Source: Podaxis mareebaensis (lineage: Eukaryota > Basidiomycota > Agaricomycetes > Agaricales > Agaricaceae). Taken from it: DNA of 64,000 bases. The notes beneath the pieces were generated by a model, which did not search any database, was not told the origin of the DNA, and worked only from the letters and a program-made list of their open reading frames with translations. The position numbers and the translations under genes are program-made. Below are positions 33,998 to 45,607 of this stretch, piece after piece (within the stretch, counting starts at the first letter, position 1; each line of letters begins with the position of its first letter). The stretch is from assembly GCA_018524725.1 (NCBI GenBank), contig JAEUWP010000434.1, positions 62,001-126,000 on the forward strand. The letters are read 5' to 3'.

Positions 33998-36002
33998 TTA
34001 GACCGGTATTTGCCATATAATGATGGTTGCAAATGCGCACCGTGATAAACCGCGACGAATGTTCAACATCACCCTTGACCGTTGGGAAGGGGCCACAATG
34101 CAGACATGATCGCTGCCCTTCTTGCCCCAGCAGATAGCCATCTTCTGCCCATGTCCCAAGACGTAGGAATGATGGGGGTCTGCTTCCAACGGCTTACACA
34201 ACATGTCCAACACCGACAAGAGTTTGTTTCGGTCGAGATATGGGCGGATGATTTTATGTCGGACGTGTTCCGGTATCTACAACAAATTTGTCAGGAGGCG
34301 TTTTATCCATGACAAGTACTCACGTTCCGCAGCAGCCTTTCAATATCGACCTGTATCTCCAAATGTGTCCAGGTCAAACACAACTTTGCGAAATTGAATT
34401 GATCCAGTGCGGCGAGCGTGTGATAGTCCAGAGGAATTGACTGGCACAGTTCAAGAAAGCCGCGAACAATGTTTTGATACGCTTCTCTCTGATCATAAAA
34501 GTTACGCCCCGCACGCGGCCAAGTGATGATCAATGGGTAGAGTGACGCATCTATCGACTAATTAGCACCGTTCTGCCTGATAAAAGGGATTACTTACAAT
34601 TGGGCTTTTGAATAGATTGTAGTTGGTCCAGTCTGCGAAGCAGCTCAGACCGCAAAGAGACGGCACACGCCGATCGCAAGCACAGGTCATGGGACCTGGC
34701 GGGGTCTTGCATAAAATCCATGAACGATTCGTGATAGATATAAACCTCGGGCCCGGTGAACGTATGGACTAGAGTCGCTACAGCGTGAAGAGCTCGAAGG
34801 GAGCTTCGAAATTGTGACTCGGATAGACGGAGGAGGTTGGCATTGAAAATAGCATTGTTGCCAATGCCTGGAAGGGTAGTAGCAAGTAGTATCCACTGGG
34901 CGGTCTCGAGCTCCTGTCTCGGGATGTGTCGCATGATCAGCATGTAAAGGGCATCCAAGTGGGACAGAGGATGCTGCGAATTATGCGGAATTGTTTGTTC
35001 CGTCAGAGCAGTGATTGCTCGTAGTCGGTCTTGGGACTCGGCTGAGTTGCAACCACCGAGGAAGCGTACCGCAGCTGTAGCAAAGGCGAATAGGCCAGAG
35101 GAAGCAGCAGTAAGTAGCGAAAGCTCCTGTTCCGTTGGCCACGATGGTGATAAGTTGCGTTTCTTCCGAATGGCAGCGAATTCATCCTTCAGGAACTGCA
35201 TGATCTCGTCGTCTGGAACAGGGGGAACCTCCAAACGGAGAGATAACTTAGTGACGGGCGGTGAGGTGAAGGTTGCAGAAAGGTGAGGCTCGGGACGGCT
35301 GAAAAATGCCCAAGAGAAAGGTGTGGTTCGAGCTCGCACGGATGCTATGACGATTTCGACGATATCCTGTTGTGCCTTGGTGCCGGCGCATTCATCAAGA
35401 CCGTCCACAATGATGACTCGTTCAGTGTCATTCCTTCCCTTAATACCAAGCTCCTGTAGTGGCACGACTAGAAGGTTATGGAATTGCTGTTGCAGGGATT
35501 GGTGGGTAGGGAGAATATGGTTTAATGTGTGATCCAATATGTCCGCGTAAGAGTCAATTGTGTCAGCAAGTTGATATGCGATGGAGATAAAGAAACGGTC
35601 GGGGTCGTCTCTTTGATTAGGGCGGGAGAAAAAGAAGGAAGCGCCGAGTTTCCCCCCTAAACCTTCGCAGAGGCTTTGTGCGATGGCAGACTTGCCAATT
35701 CCAGCCGGGCCCGTCATCCATATCAACCTTGGGTTATAGTTCTCTCTGCCAATAGCCCATCGGGTGAGTTGTTCAAGCATGGTTTTTCGAGTACCAACAT
35801 GGCAGCGGGGCAACGGAAGAGAAGAAGTATAATATCCCTCTGGTATTTTCAAATCTCCTGTGGTTAGATGGTTAGCAAACGACAATTGAGGAACGAGAGG
35901 TCGGACTTGCCAGCACATTCGGGAGTAAACTGTACCATTGGGGAGAGGGACTCGTCGACGGGCGGAAGTTGTCGAAGGGGACTGAGGTGGAGCACGAGGC
36001 AT
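33998..36002 (-). CDS. NLR-like NACHT NTPase (copy 3)
   Basis: Read leftward from the ATG at 36002 (MPRAPPQSPSTTSARRR). This leader differs from that of copy 2, and an upstream exon may have been missed. The core reads SLPLPRCHVGTRKTM, Walker A MTGPAGIGKSA, FFFSRPNQRDDPDRFF, Walker B VIIVDGLDECAG, FFSRPEPHLSATF, the SGLFAFATAAVRFLGG helix and EVYIYHESFMDFMQD. Introns then join QSIQKPN-SIDASLYPL...IVRGFLELCQSIPLDYH and IPEHVRHKIIRPYLD...SYVLGHGQKMAICWGKK, ending IIIWQIPV-stop at 33998. All NTPase residues are present. It is a tandem paralog of copy 2 with the same exon plan. Role as for other fungal STAND ATPases: ligand-triggered oligomerisation is inferred. Confidence 0.82.
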
Positions 36003-36738
36003 AATACGACGGAGGCATGATGTGGACACTCCCAGAGTATCTGGGATTGCATTAGTCGTTTGCCGCGTATTCAGGCGCTTATGATGCTCCTGCTAGTCGT
36101 GGGCGTCTATTGATAACCGCGCCTGTCTGACGAGCGTCAGCCGTTGGATTCCCGAGAAGAACAGAACTGGCGCTCGTACCAAGTGTTTTATGAACTGCAT
36201 GCTGCTGCATGAGCGCTCGTATTGGATTCTTCCTCTCAGCCACATCAGAATCCTGGGGTTCGAATCAATGCATCCCTATCTCCATCTGGGCGAGAAGCCG
36301 AAGAATTAAGTCTATACTTGGTTCTTGAGCGTTTAAACGTGGATGCCAATCGATGCAAGTCAGCGCCAGCAACAGCGTCTCACACCGCTTTCGGATTTCC
36401 CTTGATGAACCAGCGTCGTAAGGCCCTTTGTAATGGCTCGACTAGCAGTCTTTCCTCGTTGGGCCTATGTATATGGTACTCTGATGCTCTGTTGTCGTTC
36501 AGTGCATGGTCAAATAACCCTGGGGCAACATGAGCAAATCTGCGTACACGAGGCCCGCTCGGGCTGCGGCTCCTTGCCTCGTGGTCTCATGTGTGAGCGT
36601 CTAGTGCACGGCCTTCCCAGGTGCAAGCACCGGGATTCTACGTTCCCGTTCCCGAGTGCCAACGATGTCGGACATGCTTCGGGAACCGAATGACGCTCAC
36701 TGCTATCGAGCGCTTAATCATGACCAGAATAATGAAGC
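36003..36738. other. Intergenic region
   Basis: No gene recognised. A frame from 36433 (MARLAVFPRWAYVYG..., cysteine-rich) begins with a hydrophobic stretch and GQITLGQ, faintly like a carboxypeptidase leader, but it is too degraded to call. Confidence 0.4.
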
Positions 36739-36948
36739 GTGCCGAGGCAAGAAAGCGCTCAGTGCTGGAAGATCATTGTGTACGCTGCTTGTTGGCGCCC
36801 ACCAGAGGCTCTTGCCCTTAGCCTTTACACGTCCTCGGTTGCCTCAAGAGAGAGTAACACTGACTCAGTTTTCAGTAGTTCGAACACTTCTCGTAGAATA
36901 CAGAATAAACCGAGCGAAGTGGTGCAACGGTGGACAGCAAATGAGTAA
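36739..36948 (+). pseudogene. Carboxypeptidase S10 remnant: leader joined to C-terminus
   Basis: Within one open frame, ALSLYTSSVASRE (about 36818-36855) matches the signal-peptide exon of copies 2 and 3 (AIGLYTSSVSSRQ). Some 40 bp further on, NKPSEVVQRWTANE-stop (36905-36948) matches their C-terminus (DKPKEALALVQRWLANE). Everything between, including the whole catalytic domain, is missing. The upstream part of the frame is unrelated. This is a fifth trace of the S10 family in the window. Confidence 0.65.
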
Positions 36949-37056
36949 ATTTAACACTGGACATGTTAGGATTAGATAAGTATCCTATTATCCCTGAGCA
37001 GATGAATTCCGTAGATGCATTATCTAAGCTACTCTACCCTCGCACCCACCACGGCG

Positions 37057-40000
37057 ATGGCGAGCATATCAACCCTCTTGACTCTCCCAAGGACGTCCAA
37101 CGGGCTAACTGAGCTGAAGGACACAGTCTCTGACACACATCAACACCCTGAGTCGGCATCTCCTCGTCGAAAAGTGCCCCGGTTGGACTCCGACTCTGAT
37201 TCTGCCTCTGCTTCCAGGTCCCAACCCAGCGCCACAACCACTCTAGTTCCTGGGGCCAGCAAGACTGGGGTACTAACTCTGCACCTTGTCAGCGGTGGTG
37301 ACTTGTGTGAGTAACCTCATACCACGCACCTTGTAACAGTGTCGCATTCCGAACCTCACTCGGTTTCGTCGGTGATCCAGTTAATAAAACCATATCCGGA
37401 GAAAAAGAATTCGCGCTCCTGCGTCGCGTCATCCGAGTCATCCTAAACCCAAGCGAAGATGAGATTCTCCCCGCTTCAAACCACGCCATCTACTCTGCAT
37501 GCCGCACTGTTGTCAGTTTCGCAAAGAGGGGTGAGGGGTTGTATGATACATTACAGATGGAGTTGGAGAAATGTGTTAATGCCCTCGTGAGGACTTGTAC
37601 CTCGGGAGACAAGGACAAGATAGAGTGGATCGCCTTTTTCGTCACAACGTGCAAATGGTTCGAAACCAGAATCGTGGGTGTATTGCTATTTCTCTTCATA
37701 TACAGTTTACTAAAGTGATTTGGGTAGAACTTGCTCGTTTCGTTGTTCACGTACTTGGATCAAGAATACATCTTCAACAATAGCAGCCTGAAACCTATTC
37801 GGACGACCGCATACACGATCTTTGAAGAGGCTGTCTTTGGCAATCCGACTATCGCAGGGAGCATCAAGGAAGGTGTGAAGGAGTGGGTCGAGTGTGAGCG
37901 TAACACCAAGTATATGCCGTTCTTCCTCACAGTTTCTTCCGCATACATTCTAATTCGTATCTTCACCAGGGTTCCACATAGCCACCGACCACAAATTCCT
38001 CTCCTCATCAACCACCTCATCACCCATGGCCAATACTCCACCTTTGAAGACCACTATGTCTCTGTTACACGCACATATTACACCGACGAATCCAAGGAGC
38101 TCTCGGAGAAACAACAAAACAATCCCCAAGCCTTCTTTAGACATGTTCAAGGAAGAATCCTCGAGGAGGAAGAGAGGAGTAAAGCGGTGTTGCCTGTGGG
38201 CAGCTGGGGTTTGTTGCGGGAAACAACTGAGCGGGCATTGTGGAGTGGAAGACTTGAGTGGTTGGCCAACGAGAGTACGTCGGTTTTCCATCACCTTTCA
38301 CGGCTTTTGGGGGTTAACGCGTTGGCTTCGTAGCTATCAGACCGTACATGTCCTCGAGAGATTTCCAGTCGCTCGATGCGATGTATACCCTCTTTGGTCG
38401 TGTTGACGGGCTCAAAGTTCTTTGCATGGCTTTCCGCAAGTTTATCCGGGTACGTTCGCGGTCTTGGTCGGGCTTCGAGTGCGATACTAACATATATGTA
38501 GACGAGCGTAGAAACCATAGTCAAAGATTCAGCTCGAGACGAAGAAATGGTCGATCGTCTTCTAGAACTCAAACACCTCGCCAACGACACCATATCCAAA
38601 TCCTTCTCCACAACTTCTGCAACCTCTTCTGCATCCACTTCTTCCTCCTCGCCCCGCAAGCAGCCCGACAAAGAGTTCGTCTATGCGCTCGGTGATGCAT
38701 TCACCACAGGTTTCAAAGCACGTCGAAACAAACCTGCAGAAATGATCGCGAAGTATTTGGATAAAGCCATGAGAAAGGGACAAGGCGGAAGTAGCGATGT
38801 TGAGTTTGATGCGATGCTGGATGATGTGCTTGGTTTGTACCGGTTCTCGGAGGATAAGGATGTGTTTAGGACGTTTTATCATCGGAGTTTGGCGAAGAGG
38901 TTGTTGCTCGGGAAGAGTGCTTCGGATGATTTTGAGGCGAGTATGTTGAAGAAGTTGAAAGAGAGTGCGTATACCCCTCTAGGTCGTTTGATTTTGGGCA
39001 GTGCTGACTATATGCGTTATTTTGTTTTCGTCGGTGTAGAGTACGACCCCGAGTTTGGTATGGGGGAGGACATGTTTAAGGATCTGGCGCTTTCGAGAGA
39101 GAGTATGAGGGATTATCATTCGAAGTTGGACCCGAATAGTCCAGGTAGGAGGCTAAACGCGATGGTGTTGCAAAGAAGCGCTTGGCCCTTCAGCAAGAAT
39201 GACAAGACTGTTGATCTTCCTCCTGACGTGGGTTGTACCTCCCACCACCTTACCCCACATCTTATCTATTAACGGTGTGTTTTCAGATGCAAGAAGAATT
39301 GACAAAGTTCGCGGCGTACTACAAGAACAAACATTCAGGACATACTCTCGATTGGGACCACGGCCTGGGAACTGCGACACTCAAAGCAAGGTTTACACCC
39401 GGCGTGAAAGAGTTGTCGGTTAGCTTGTACCAGGCTGTAGTCCTCTTACTCTTCAACGAGTCGACGCAGTTGGCGTTCCAGGATATCAAGGAGCAGACGA
39501 GGATGGGTAAGCCATCTAACCCGCCTGCCCGTCTTCCTAGCCCAGAGTTTATTGATGGTGCCTGTTTATAGATGATGCTGAACTGAGAAGGACGTTGCAG
39601 AGTCTGGCTTGTGGTAAGAAGAAAGTGTTAAGGAAGATTCCACCTGGGAGGGACGTCAACGACGACGATATGTTCCGGTTCAATGCCGACTTTGATGATC
39701 CCCGAGCAAAGATCCACATCAACTCTATCCAAGCCAAAGTTTCCGTACGTCTCTCATCAACCACTTTTTACACAGTTGTTGATCCCTTGACTTGGATACA
39801 AATAGCCCGAAGAATCGAAGCGGACAAACGAAGCAATCGAGGGGGATAGGAAACTCTACCTCGATGCTGCCATTGTGCGGATAATGAAAGCCAACAAGAC
39901 GATGACGTACGAAAAACTCAAGACGGCGACGATCGATGCGGTGAAGAACCATTTCGTGCCGCAGGTGGATGTTATCAAGCAGAGGATTGATTCGCTTGTG

Positions 40001-40060
40001 GAGAGTGATTATTTGGAGAGAGATAAGAGTGAGAGGAATAAGTTTCATTATGTTGCTTGA
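37057..40060 (+). CDS. Cullin (CUL4-like) ubiquitin-ligase scaffold
   Basis: Start ATG at 37057 (MASISTLLTLPRTS; an in-frame ATG at 37015 is also possible). A Ser/Pro-rich leader precedes cullin repeats: EFALLRRVIRVILNPSED, then KIEWIAFFVTTCKWFETRIV, LFTYLDQEYIFNN, IFTRVPHSHRPQIP and LLRETTERALWSGRLEWL. The cullin-homology domain follows: FRTFYHRSLAKRLLLGKSAS, MLKKLKE-EYDPEFG, MFKDLALSRESM, HTLDWDHGLGTATLKARF, then LQSLACGKKKVLRKIPPGRD. The C-terminal winged helix has LDAAIVRIMKANKTM, where the Lys in IVRIMK is the usual neddylation site, and DYLERDKSERNKFHYVA-stop at 40058-40060. LACGK...VL is the CUL4-type version, so I favour CUL4, the DDB1-binding scaffold of nuclear E3 ligases. A serine-rich insertion (SFSTTSATSSASTSSSSP, about 38603-38656) lies in the middle. 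Confidence 0.88.
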
Positions 40061-40352
40061 TGTGGTATTGTTGAGTGTATTTTTATGTGTTGTACGAGGA
40101 GTGTATGTTGCGAAATTGCTGTGTGAAAGCCTCCAAGACGCGAAGTCAGCAGGGGAACGTGAACCAAGAGTGGATTCATCCTGGAAGCTTTCTTAAGGGC
40201 TCCAAGATATCTAGAAGGCTCACACTCGATTTGGAAGGGTGCTGCAGGTGCAGAAGAAATAAAAGGAGAGGTTGCAATCTCCTCGTACTGCCTTCGCAAA
40301 CGCATAGAACACAAGAATATGAAAAAGAACCGTAAGAAACAAGTTAGTATGT

Positions 40353-43300
40353 TTATGTATATTCAGGCGGAGGCTCGGTTATGTTTCTTATAGACTCCAC
40401 TTCCCTTCTTAGCTGGTCCATTTCCGCTCTCAGGTCCCTCGTCCCGGCCACAGATGCGAAATACGGATCCGACTGAGTCGACACACTTGATGTCGGGTTA
40501 TGTCCATGCGGGGGGCCTTGATTCCGCCGATTCAACGCTTCCCGCTGTTTGTTCGACATAGCCACGGGTGGGGTAACACCAGTCGGAAGCAGCATCGGCA
40601 TTGGATCCGCGTCCAAGCCTTGCAGTGGCCGCGACACCCCTTTCCGACCAGTTGCGCCAGCATTAGCACGCCCCTGCGATTGTGACAAACCGCTTCTGTC
40701 AGTTCCGGAAGGGTTGGGATTATAGGAGACAACGCGCTCCGTAGTGAATGGGCGTAGTTTGGAGTATTTGTCGTCGATGGGTTCGAGAGTTCTCTGTTGT
40801 TTGTGTTTGCGCCAGAGGAAGAATAGAATGACTCCGACAAAGAGGAGGAAGGTCATACCACCGACTACACCGCCTACGATGGCGCTGACGTTGGTTTTAC
40901 CGGAGCTTCCGGAAGGGCCAATGGCTTCGGCTTTGATATCGACATTTGGGAGACTAGTGGTGGATGTTAATACGGAATTAATGCACCAATAGCTGAAAAA
41001 CGTACCTTAGCGCCAGCATTCCGAAAGCAGCTCCCTGGATAGCGCTTGAGTTTTGTATAAGTAGCGATAACTCAAAAAAATGTCCCAAATGGCGCACCTT
41101 CCACTCCCGAAACCAGGAACAGGCTCACCCGTGGAAGCCTTATATCTGACTGGTAGAGGGAACTCGCTCTTCGGTATGTATGCTTGTTTATACACAGGTT
41201 TAATGAGCCGGTCTCGGACGATGGAGAAACCGCCGGGAATCGTTGCGGCGGTAAGGAGGGACCAATCTGTTGGTGAATCCATGAGACTGCGCAGACCTTC
41301 GTAGATTAGACTTACGAGGATAGGCAATATCTGATTGTCTGTCGTCAAGGGTGAAGCCAAAGTCGGAAGCTACAGTGTACGAATCAGCAAAACATAGTGA
41401 AGAGATTGGTTTGGAAAGCACCTACTGTTCCGTTGTGCGTAGAACTGGGCTTGGCGGTTCAGGATCTGCGCGGATTCGTGAACGATTGGTTGGACCTAGG
41501 ACAGGTCGTGTACGTACGTCGTCCTCAATCAAGCCTGTCTGCAACCAAATGGCAGGGAAGAGGTTGTACATCAGACTCCAGGAAGTTGATACATTATAAA
41601 CGGCCACAATGTGGTTATCCATTACAGCTATCTGTTTCCAGTTTTTCATGAGTTGAGTAGCTTGGTCCTGAAAACGCTTGTCAAAACAGTTTGGTTTACA
41701 TGCTCAGCGCTGTAGAACTAACCATATAGGTATTGTTTGAAGCTCTGACAGCCTCGCTGATCTTCGCCATGGAAAAGATACCAAGAATACCCTTCAATGC
41801 CAAGTTTGACATATTTGGGTAGCTTCGGTCGTCGGCAGTGCTGAACCCTTGAAGACGTAGCGAATTGGCGATGAGGAAGTCGGCCCAACGTTGTAGAGTC
41901 GGATACTGGCGGTGTCCGTGAAACAAGGATAGTGTGTTTGAGATTAGGTACTCACGTAGCGAGAGATGAGAGAGCCGTCGCCTGACTTGACTGCATGAGC
42001 ATAGGCCATGATGAGCATGTTTCCGCAGTCTGCCAGAAATAAATTAGAACGGGGAGTTGCTACCGTTGGAATACGTACTCTCAACACCAAGGGTGCGGGT
42101 ATCATTGCCGTCACCGAAAACAGCAGGATAGGTACCTATGAGGACATCAGGTGATATATGCAAGGTCGCATGACTGCGACGTACCGAGATCAGGAGCAGC
42201 ATATGAGTTCACATAACGAGTGCTCGACTGGAACTCAAGTAAAGGTTCTAGTACCGAACGGGCCAACGATGGGTTGAAGTACAGAAGTGCTGGGAAGGCA
42301 CCGTAGATGACTTCCACTGGGTTTGCTCGACTGTATTTTATATCAGTTTGCTTAACAACTCCAAATCACGAAGATACTGGCTGTGAACACTCACGAGGAC
42401 ACACCAATATCCTTCGTGAAGACTTTCACATCAGAAGTATTGAACTGCCCTGATGACGCAGAAGGAATGGTGATATCCATGGACGCAAAGATCTGTCTTG
42501 TCACAAGAGACAAAATGCCACCATATTCTGCAGAGACGGCGGACGCATCAGTCAGAATCTTGTCATCTAATGCAGAGTTCCTCTTCTCTGCATCAGTGAA
42601 GTCGGTGAGGAAGGCAGAAATCTGGAAAAGTAAACAACGACAGATTGTCAGTCCGTGTTGATGACCGTAATGAGACGGGGGTTTACCACTTCCTCTATGG
42701 TGGGATATGCCGACCAATAATACCCACTCCGGTTCTGGTTCAGTGTGTCTGTTGCATAGGTAGCGACTGGATCATGGACAATACCAAGAGCAAAGACAAC
42801 AGGATCCGGTTGACTATCAGGCGATATGGAGCCTAAATCAATCGCAAAGGCAAAGACAGGCCATTGGCTGGTTTGCATCAGTTGAGGGACTGTCAAAGGA
42901 ATTGCTTTGAGCTTACTCAGATACCATTCGAAATTGAGTGTCGCTCGAGCCAGCTAGATTGCCATTGGTTGCGAATCTACGACGACAGTCGCGTTCCGCG
43001 CCTGTTTGCCACGTGAGGCCAGACCGCTGCCAGAAAGCATGAGCAAGGAAAGGGTGAGAAATTCTAGAGGTTGCACCTTCGCGATGGCGTAATATCCAAC
43101 AGAATCCTCTGCAATGTCATCGTTCTCCGTCATAGACAATGGGCTTTGTTGGGTAACACGATGATAAATAATAGTATCATTTTCTGTGGTATTCCAGGTG
43201 ACATTCGCATTATTGTCTCTGGCCACCCATTCTGTATAACGCAATTCACGAGCCCGCCACCTTTTAGCAGATTGCCCGAACTTACCGGCGGTGACATCAG

Positions 43301-43892
43301 AATAGACTTGAACTGTATGAGGTCGAGAATCATTAGCAGCAAAACCATCCACAAACATGTATGAAAACGGGATGGATTGGCGGACATAATCATTGGGCTA
43401 TGGATCCTCGTAAGTTGCTGAAACGGACGAAACATGCATAGAAAGCACATACTTCGATAGGGCTGAGGAAGGTGACGTTGAATTGGACCGCATCAGCTTT
43501 GAGCCTGAAGATACTCCTGGTGGGAGTGATCTCCCTCGTTACAGTCGTAGTAAAGAGTTCACTCCCATTGTCCGTCAACCTGATATTATCGCCCATCCAC
43601 TGCAAGGTTCGACCATCTATGCGAATCATTCCGTTCCATCCCAATATCTACAGTTTGAAATGACTGATACACAGATGCAATTAGAGGAGAAATCAATTTG
43701 GCTTACCCGGTCTGTTGTGAGGAAATTGGGCCACACACGTGCGGGAGAGGGATTGTCACCATCACTGGCTATCCACCCATGGAGGTAAGGAGTCTTAACT
43801 GCAAGAGGGGTATAACCAGGCTGAAAGGGAGATTGGGCGAAAGCCAGCAGCCCATAAAAAAGCAGAGTTTGAAGAGAAAGTGCAAAGAACAT
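40353..43892 (-). CDS. GtaA-like glutaminase (DUF5127/DUF4965/DUF1793 type) with C-terminal membrane anchor
   Basis: Read leftward from the ATG at 43892: MFFALSLQTLLFYGLLAFAQ is a signal peptide, followed by FQPGYTPLAVKTPYLHGW, the opening phrase of this family. Further exons give GMIRIDGRTLQWMG, a beta-sandwich region, YWSAYPTIEEV, then the alpha-helical part DTRTLGVES-like, YPTLQRWADFLIANSL, NLALKGILGIFSMAKISEA, LMYNLFPAIWLQTGLIEDD and FGFTLDD, ending SPTDWSLLTAATI. Characterised members (Aspergillus GtaA) hydrolyse glutamine outside the cell. Unlike those, this protein ends with a glycine/valine-rich hydrophobic helix (SAIVGGVVGGMTFLLFVGVI, about 40900-40830), basic RKHKQQR and a long polar tail to PPPEYT. 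It is therefore predicted to be anchored in the plasma membrane with the enzyme outside. Confidence 0.8.
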
Positions 43893-45607
43893 AGTAGGCC
43901 ACCTCAATGATCTGTTGTAGAGGCTTTGTCGGTTGAGAACCATAATATAAAGGTCATGGTTTCCTTCCACCACGGTTTGAGGAGTGATCTCTAACGGCAT
44001 CAGCACGGGATCCAGGGTCCACGAGCGCATCAGATTGTCGTTGAACAAACTGGCATAGGGCAGTTATAGAATGGAACACATGGTTGAAGCAGTACTTAGA
44101 AACAAGAAATAAGGGTAGTGCCCAAGGAGACCTGAAGGAGGCATCAGCTGAGGCAATTCTTCCTTGGCCAAGTCATTCCTGGGGACCAGTTACTTGGTCA
44201 CTTAGACATTGCCTAATACCCTAGCTCAACTGGGCTAAGAATAGTGAGGCAATACGGTTCCAAAGTGACACTGATTGCCCCAGTTGCATATCTAAGGGAT
44301 TTGTTGCAAAGCCGGAGTCAAGTTGGAGACTGGCCTGTGTGGCCTAGCAGTGCGAAAATACACCACGAGCCTTTGCGATTCAAGCATGCTGAGTCACGTC
44401 TTCACATGATTCCGTTCAAGCCAAAAATAAGCACATCAGCTCTGGCTCGATGCAAGAGTAACACTGGGACAATGCGAACCATCGTTGACGGTGCACTACG
44501 GGATGAGATATCTCAGGTGTGCATGGAAGTAGAGGGGATGAGGAATTTAGGTCCTTCGTTCTAGAACAGCCTCATATTTTCCGCAATAGGGGTAAAGGAT
44601 ATACCCATAAAGCACACCAAACTTAGAAGTGTTGAATGGCATCTTCACTCAAAGGATAAAGACCTGTGAAGCAAGCTCTGGCAGACGTTCGAACGAAAAT
44701 GAAAACGAGCCATCGCAACAGGGTCCGGTCCAAAGTGGACGCATTATGAGCGAGTGGGGGGAGCAGGATAAAGGATTATCATGCTCCGACATAATAGCCT
44801 CCACCTGTTGTGTACGGCAGAGGGGCAAGACAGTTGGCTCTGATCATCGATCATCTCTAAATATATGACGAAGTGGTACTCGACTCCCCTAAATAAATAT
44901 CGTCGCTACAAGAGCCGTAGATAAGTACTAAGTGGTGCCCTGGATTGCTCGGATGAAAGGAAACATCGCCCAAGGACGAGAAGGTGCCAAAAGGAACATG
45001 GTGATCCTTCCTAACTGCATGAGCTGTCCGATGATCCAGAGAAACCATGCCAAGAGCAACGGCACACCAGGAAGGACAGACGAAACGATGCGCCACATTG
45101 CCACCGCCATTGCTACATACAGCTTCGCAATAATGAATCCAGCACAGCCGGAGGACGTGAGTTTGGCGCTGTCTTTAGTTCGGGAGACACTATGTTGGTC
45201 CTAATACACCTCTTTCGGAACGGTTTCCTGCAGCATCCCAGATCCTCGGGAAGGCCAGGGTTGTATAACTGAGTGTAGTCTTGATCTTTCATTGATGATA
45301 TCCGCAAACTAAGCTGATGAACATTGAGATATCCTGGCCCATTCCTAGTCATCATTTCTTCGTCCCTTTGAATCAGGTGCAACTATCATCAGATGGGTTT
45401 AGCTCACTTATGAGACTTCGAGAGTAAATGAAGTAGAGCCAAAAGTGGATGATTGTACGTTAATGACGACAGTTAGTGAGAATGTACGATATTCTTCTTG
45501 GTCAGCATGGGAATATGAGACCGGCTTGCACGATAGAACACAGACCCTGGTGTCAGGTAAAGATACCCGATGCCACGAAGACAACTTGAGGAAGCATGCC
45601 ACCCAGA
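43893..45607. other. Intergenic region
   Basis: 1.7 kb. The only suggestive frame is the possible small membrane protein at 44928-45382 (separate entry). The rest holds short frames without family resemblance. Confidence 0.4.
44928..45382 (-). CDS. Possible small two-helix membrane protein
   Basis: Reading leftward, an N-terminal exon (MHLIQRDEEMMTRNGPGYLN, 45382) could be spliced to a frame with two hydrophobic stretches, GFIIAKLYVAMAVAMWRIV and LPGVPLLLAWFLWIIGQLM, ending at 44928. No family is recognised, and the joining intron is a guess. It may be noise. Confidence 0.25.

Noticed and set aside
36433..36693. Cysteine-rich frame beginning with a hydrophobic stretch, considered as a small secreted protein
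   Set aside because: Resemblance to a carboxypeptidase leader is faint, the cysteines show no regular spacing, and an overlapping frame is equally open.
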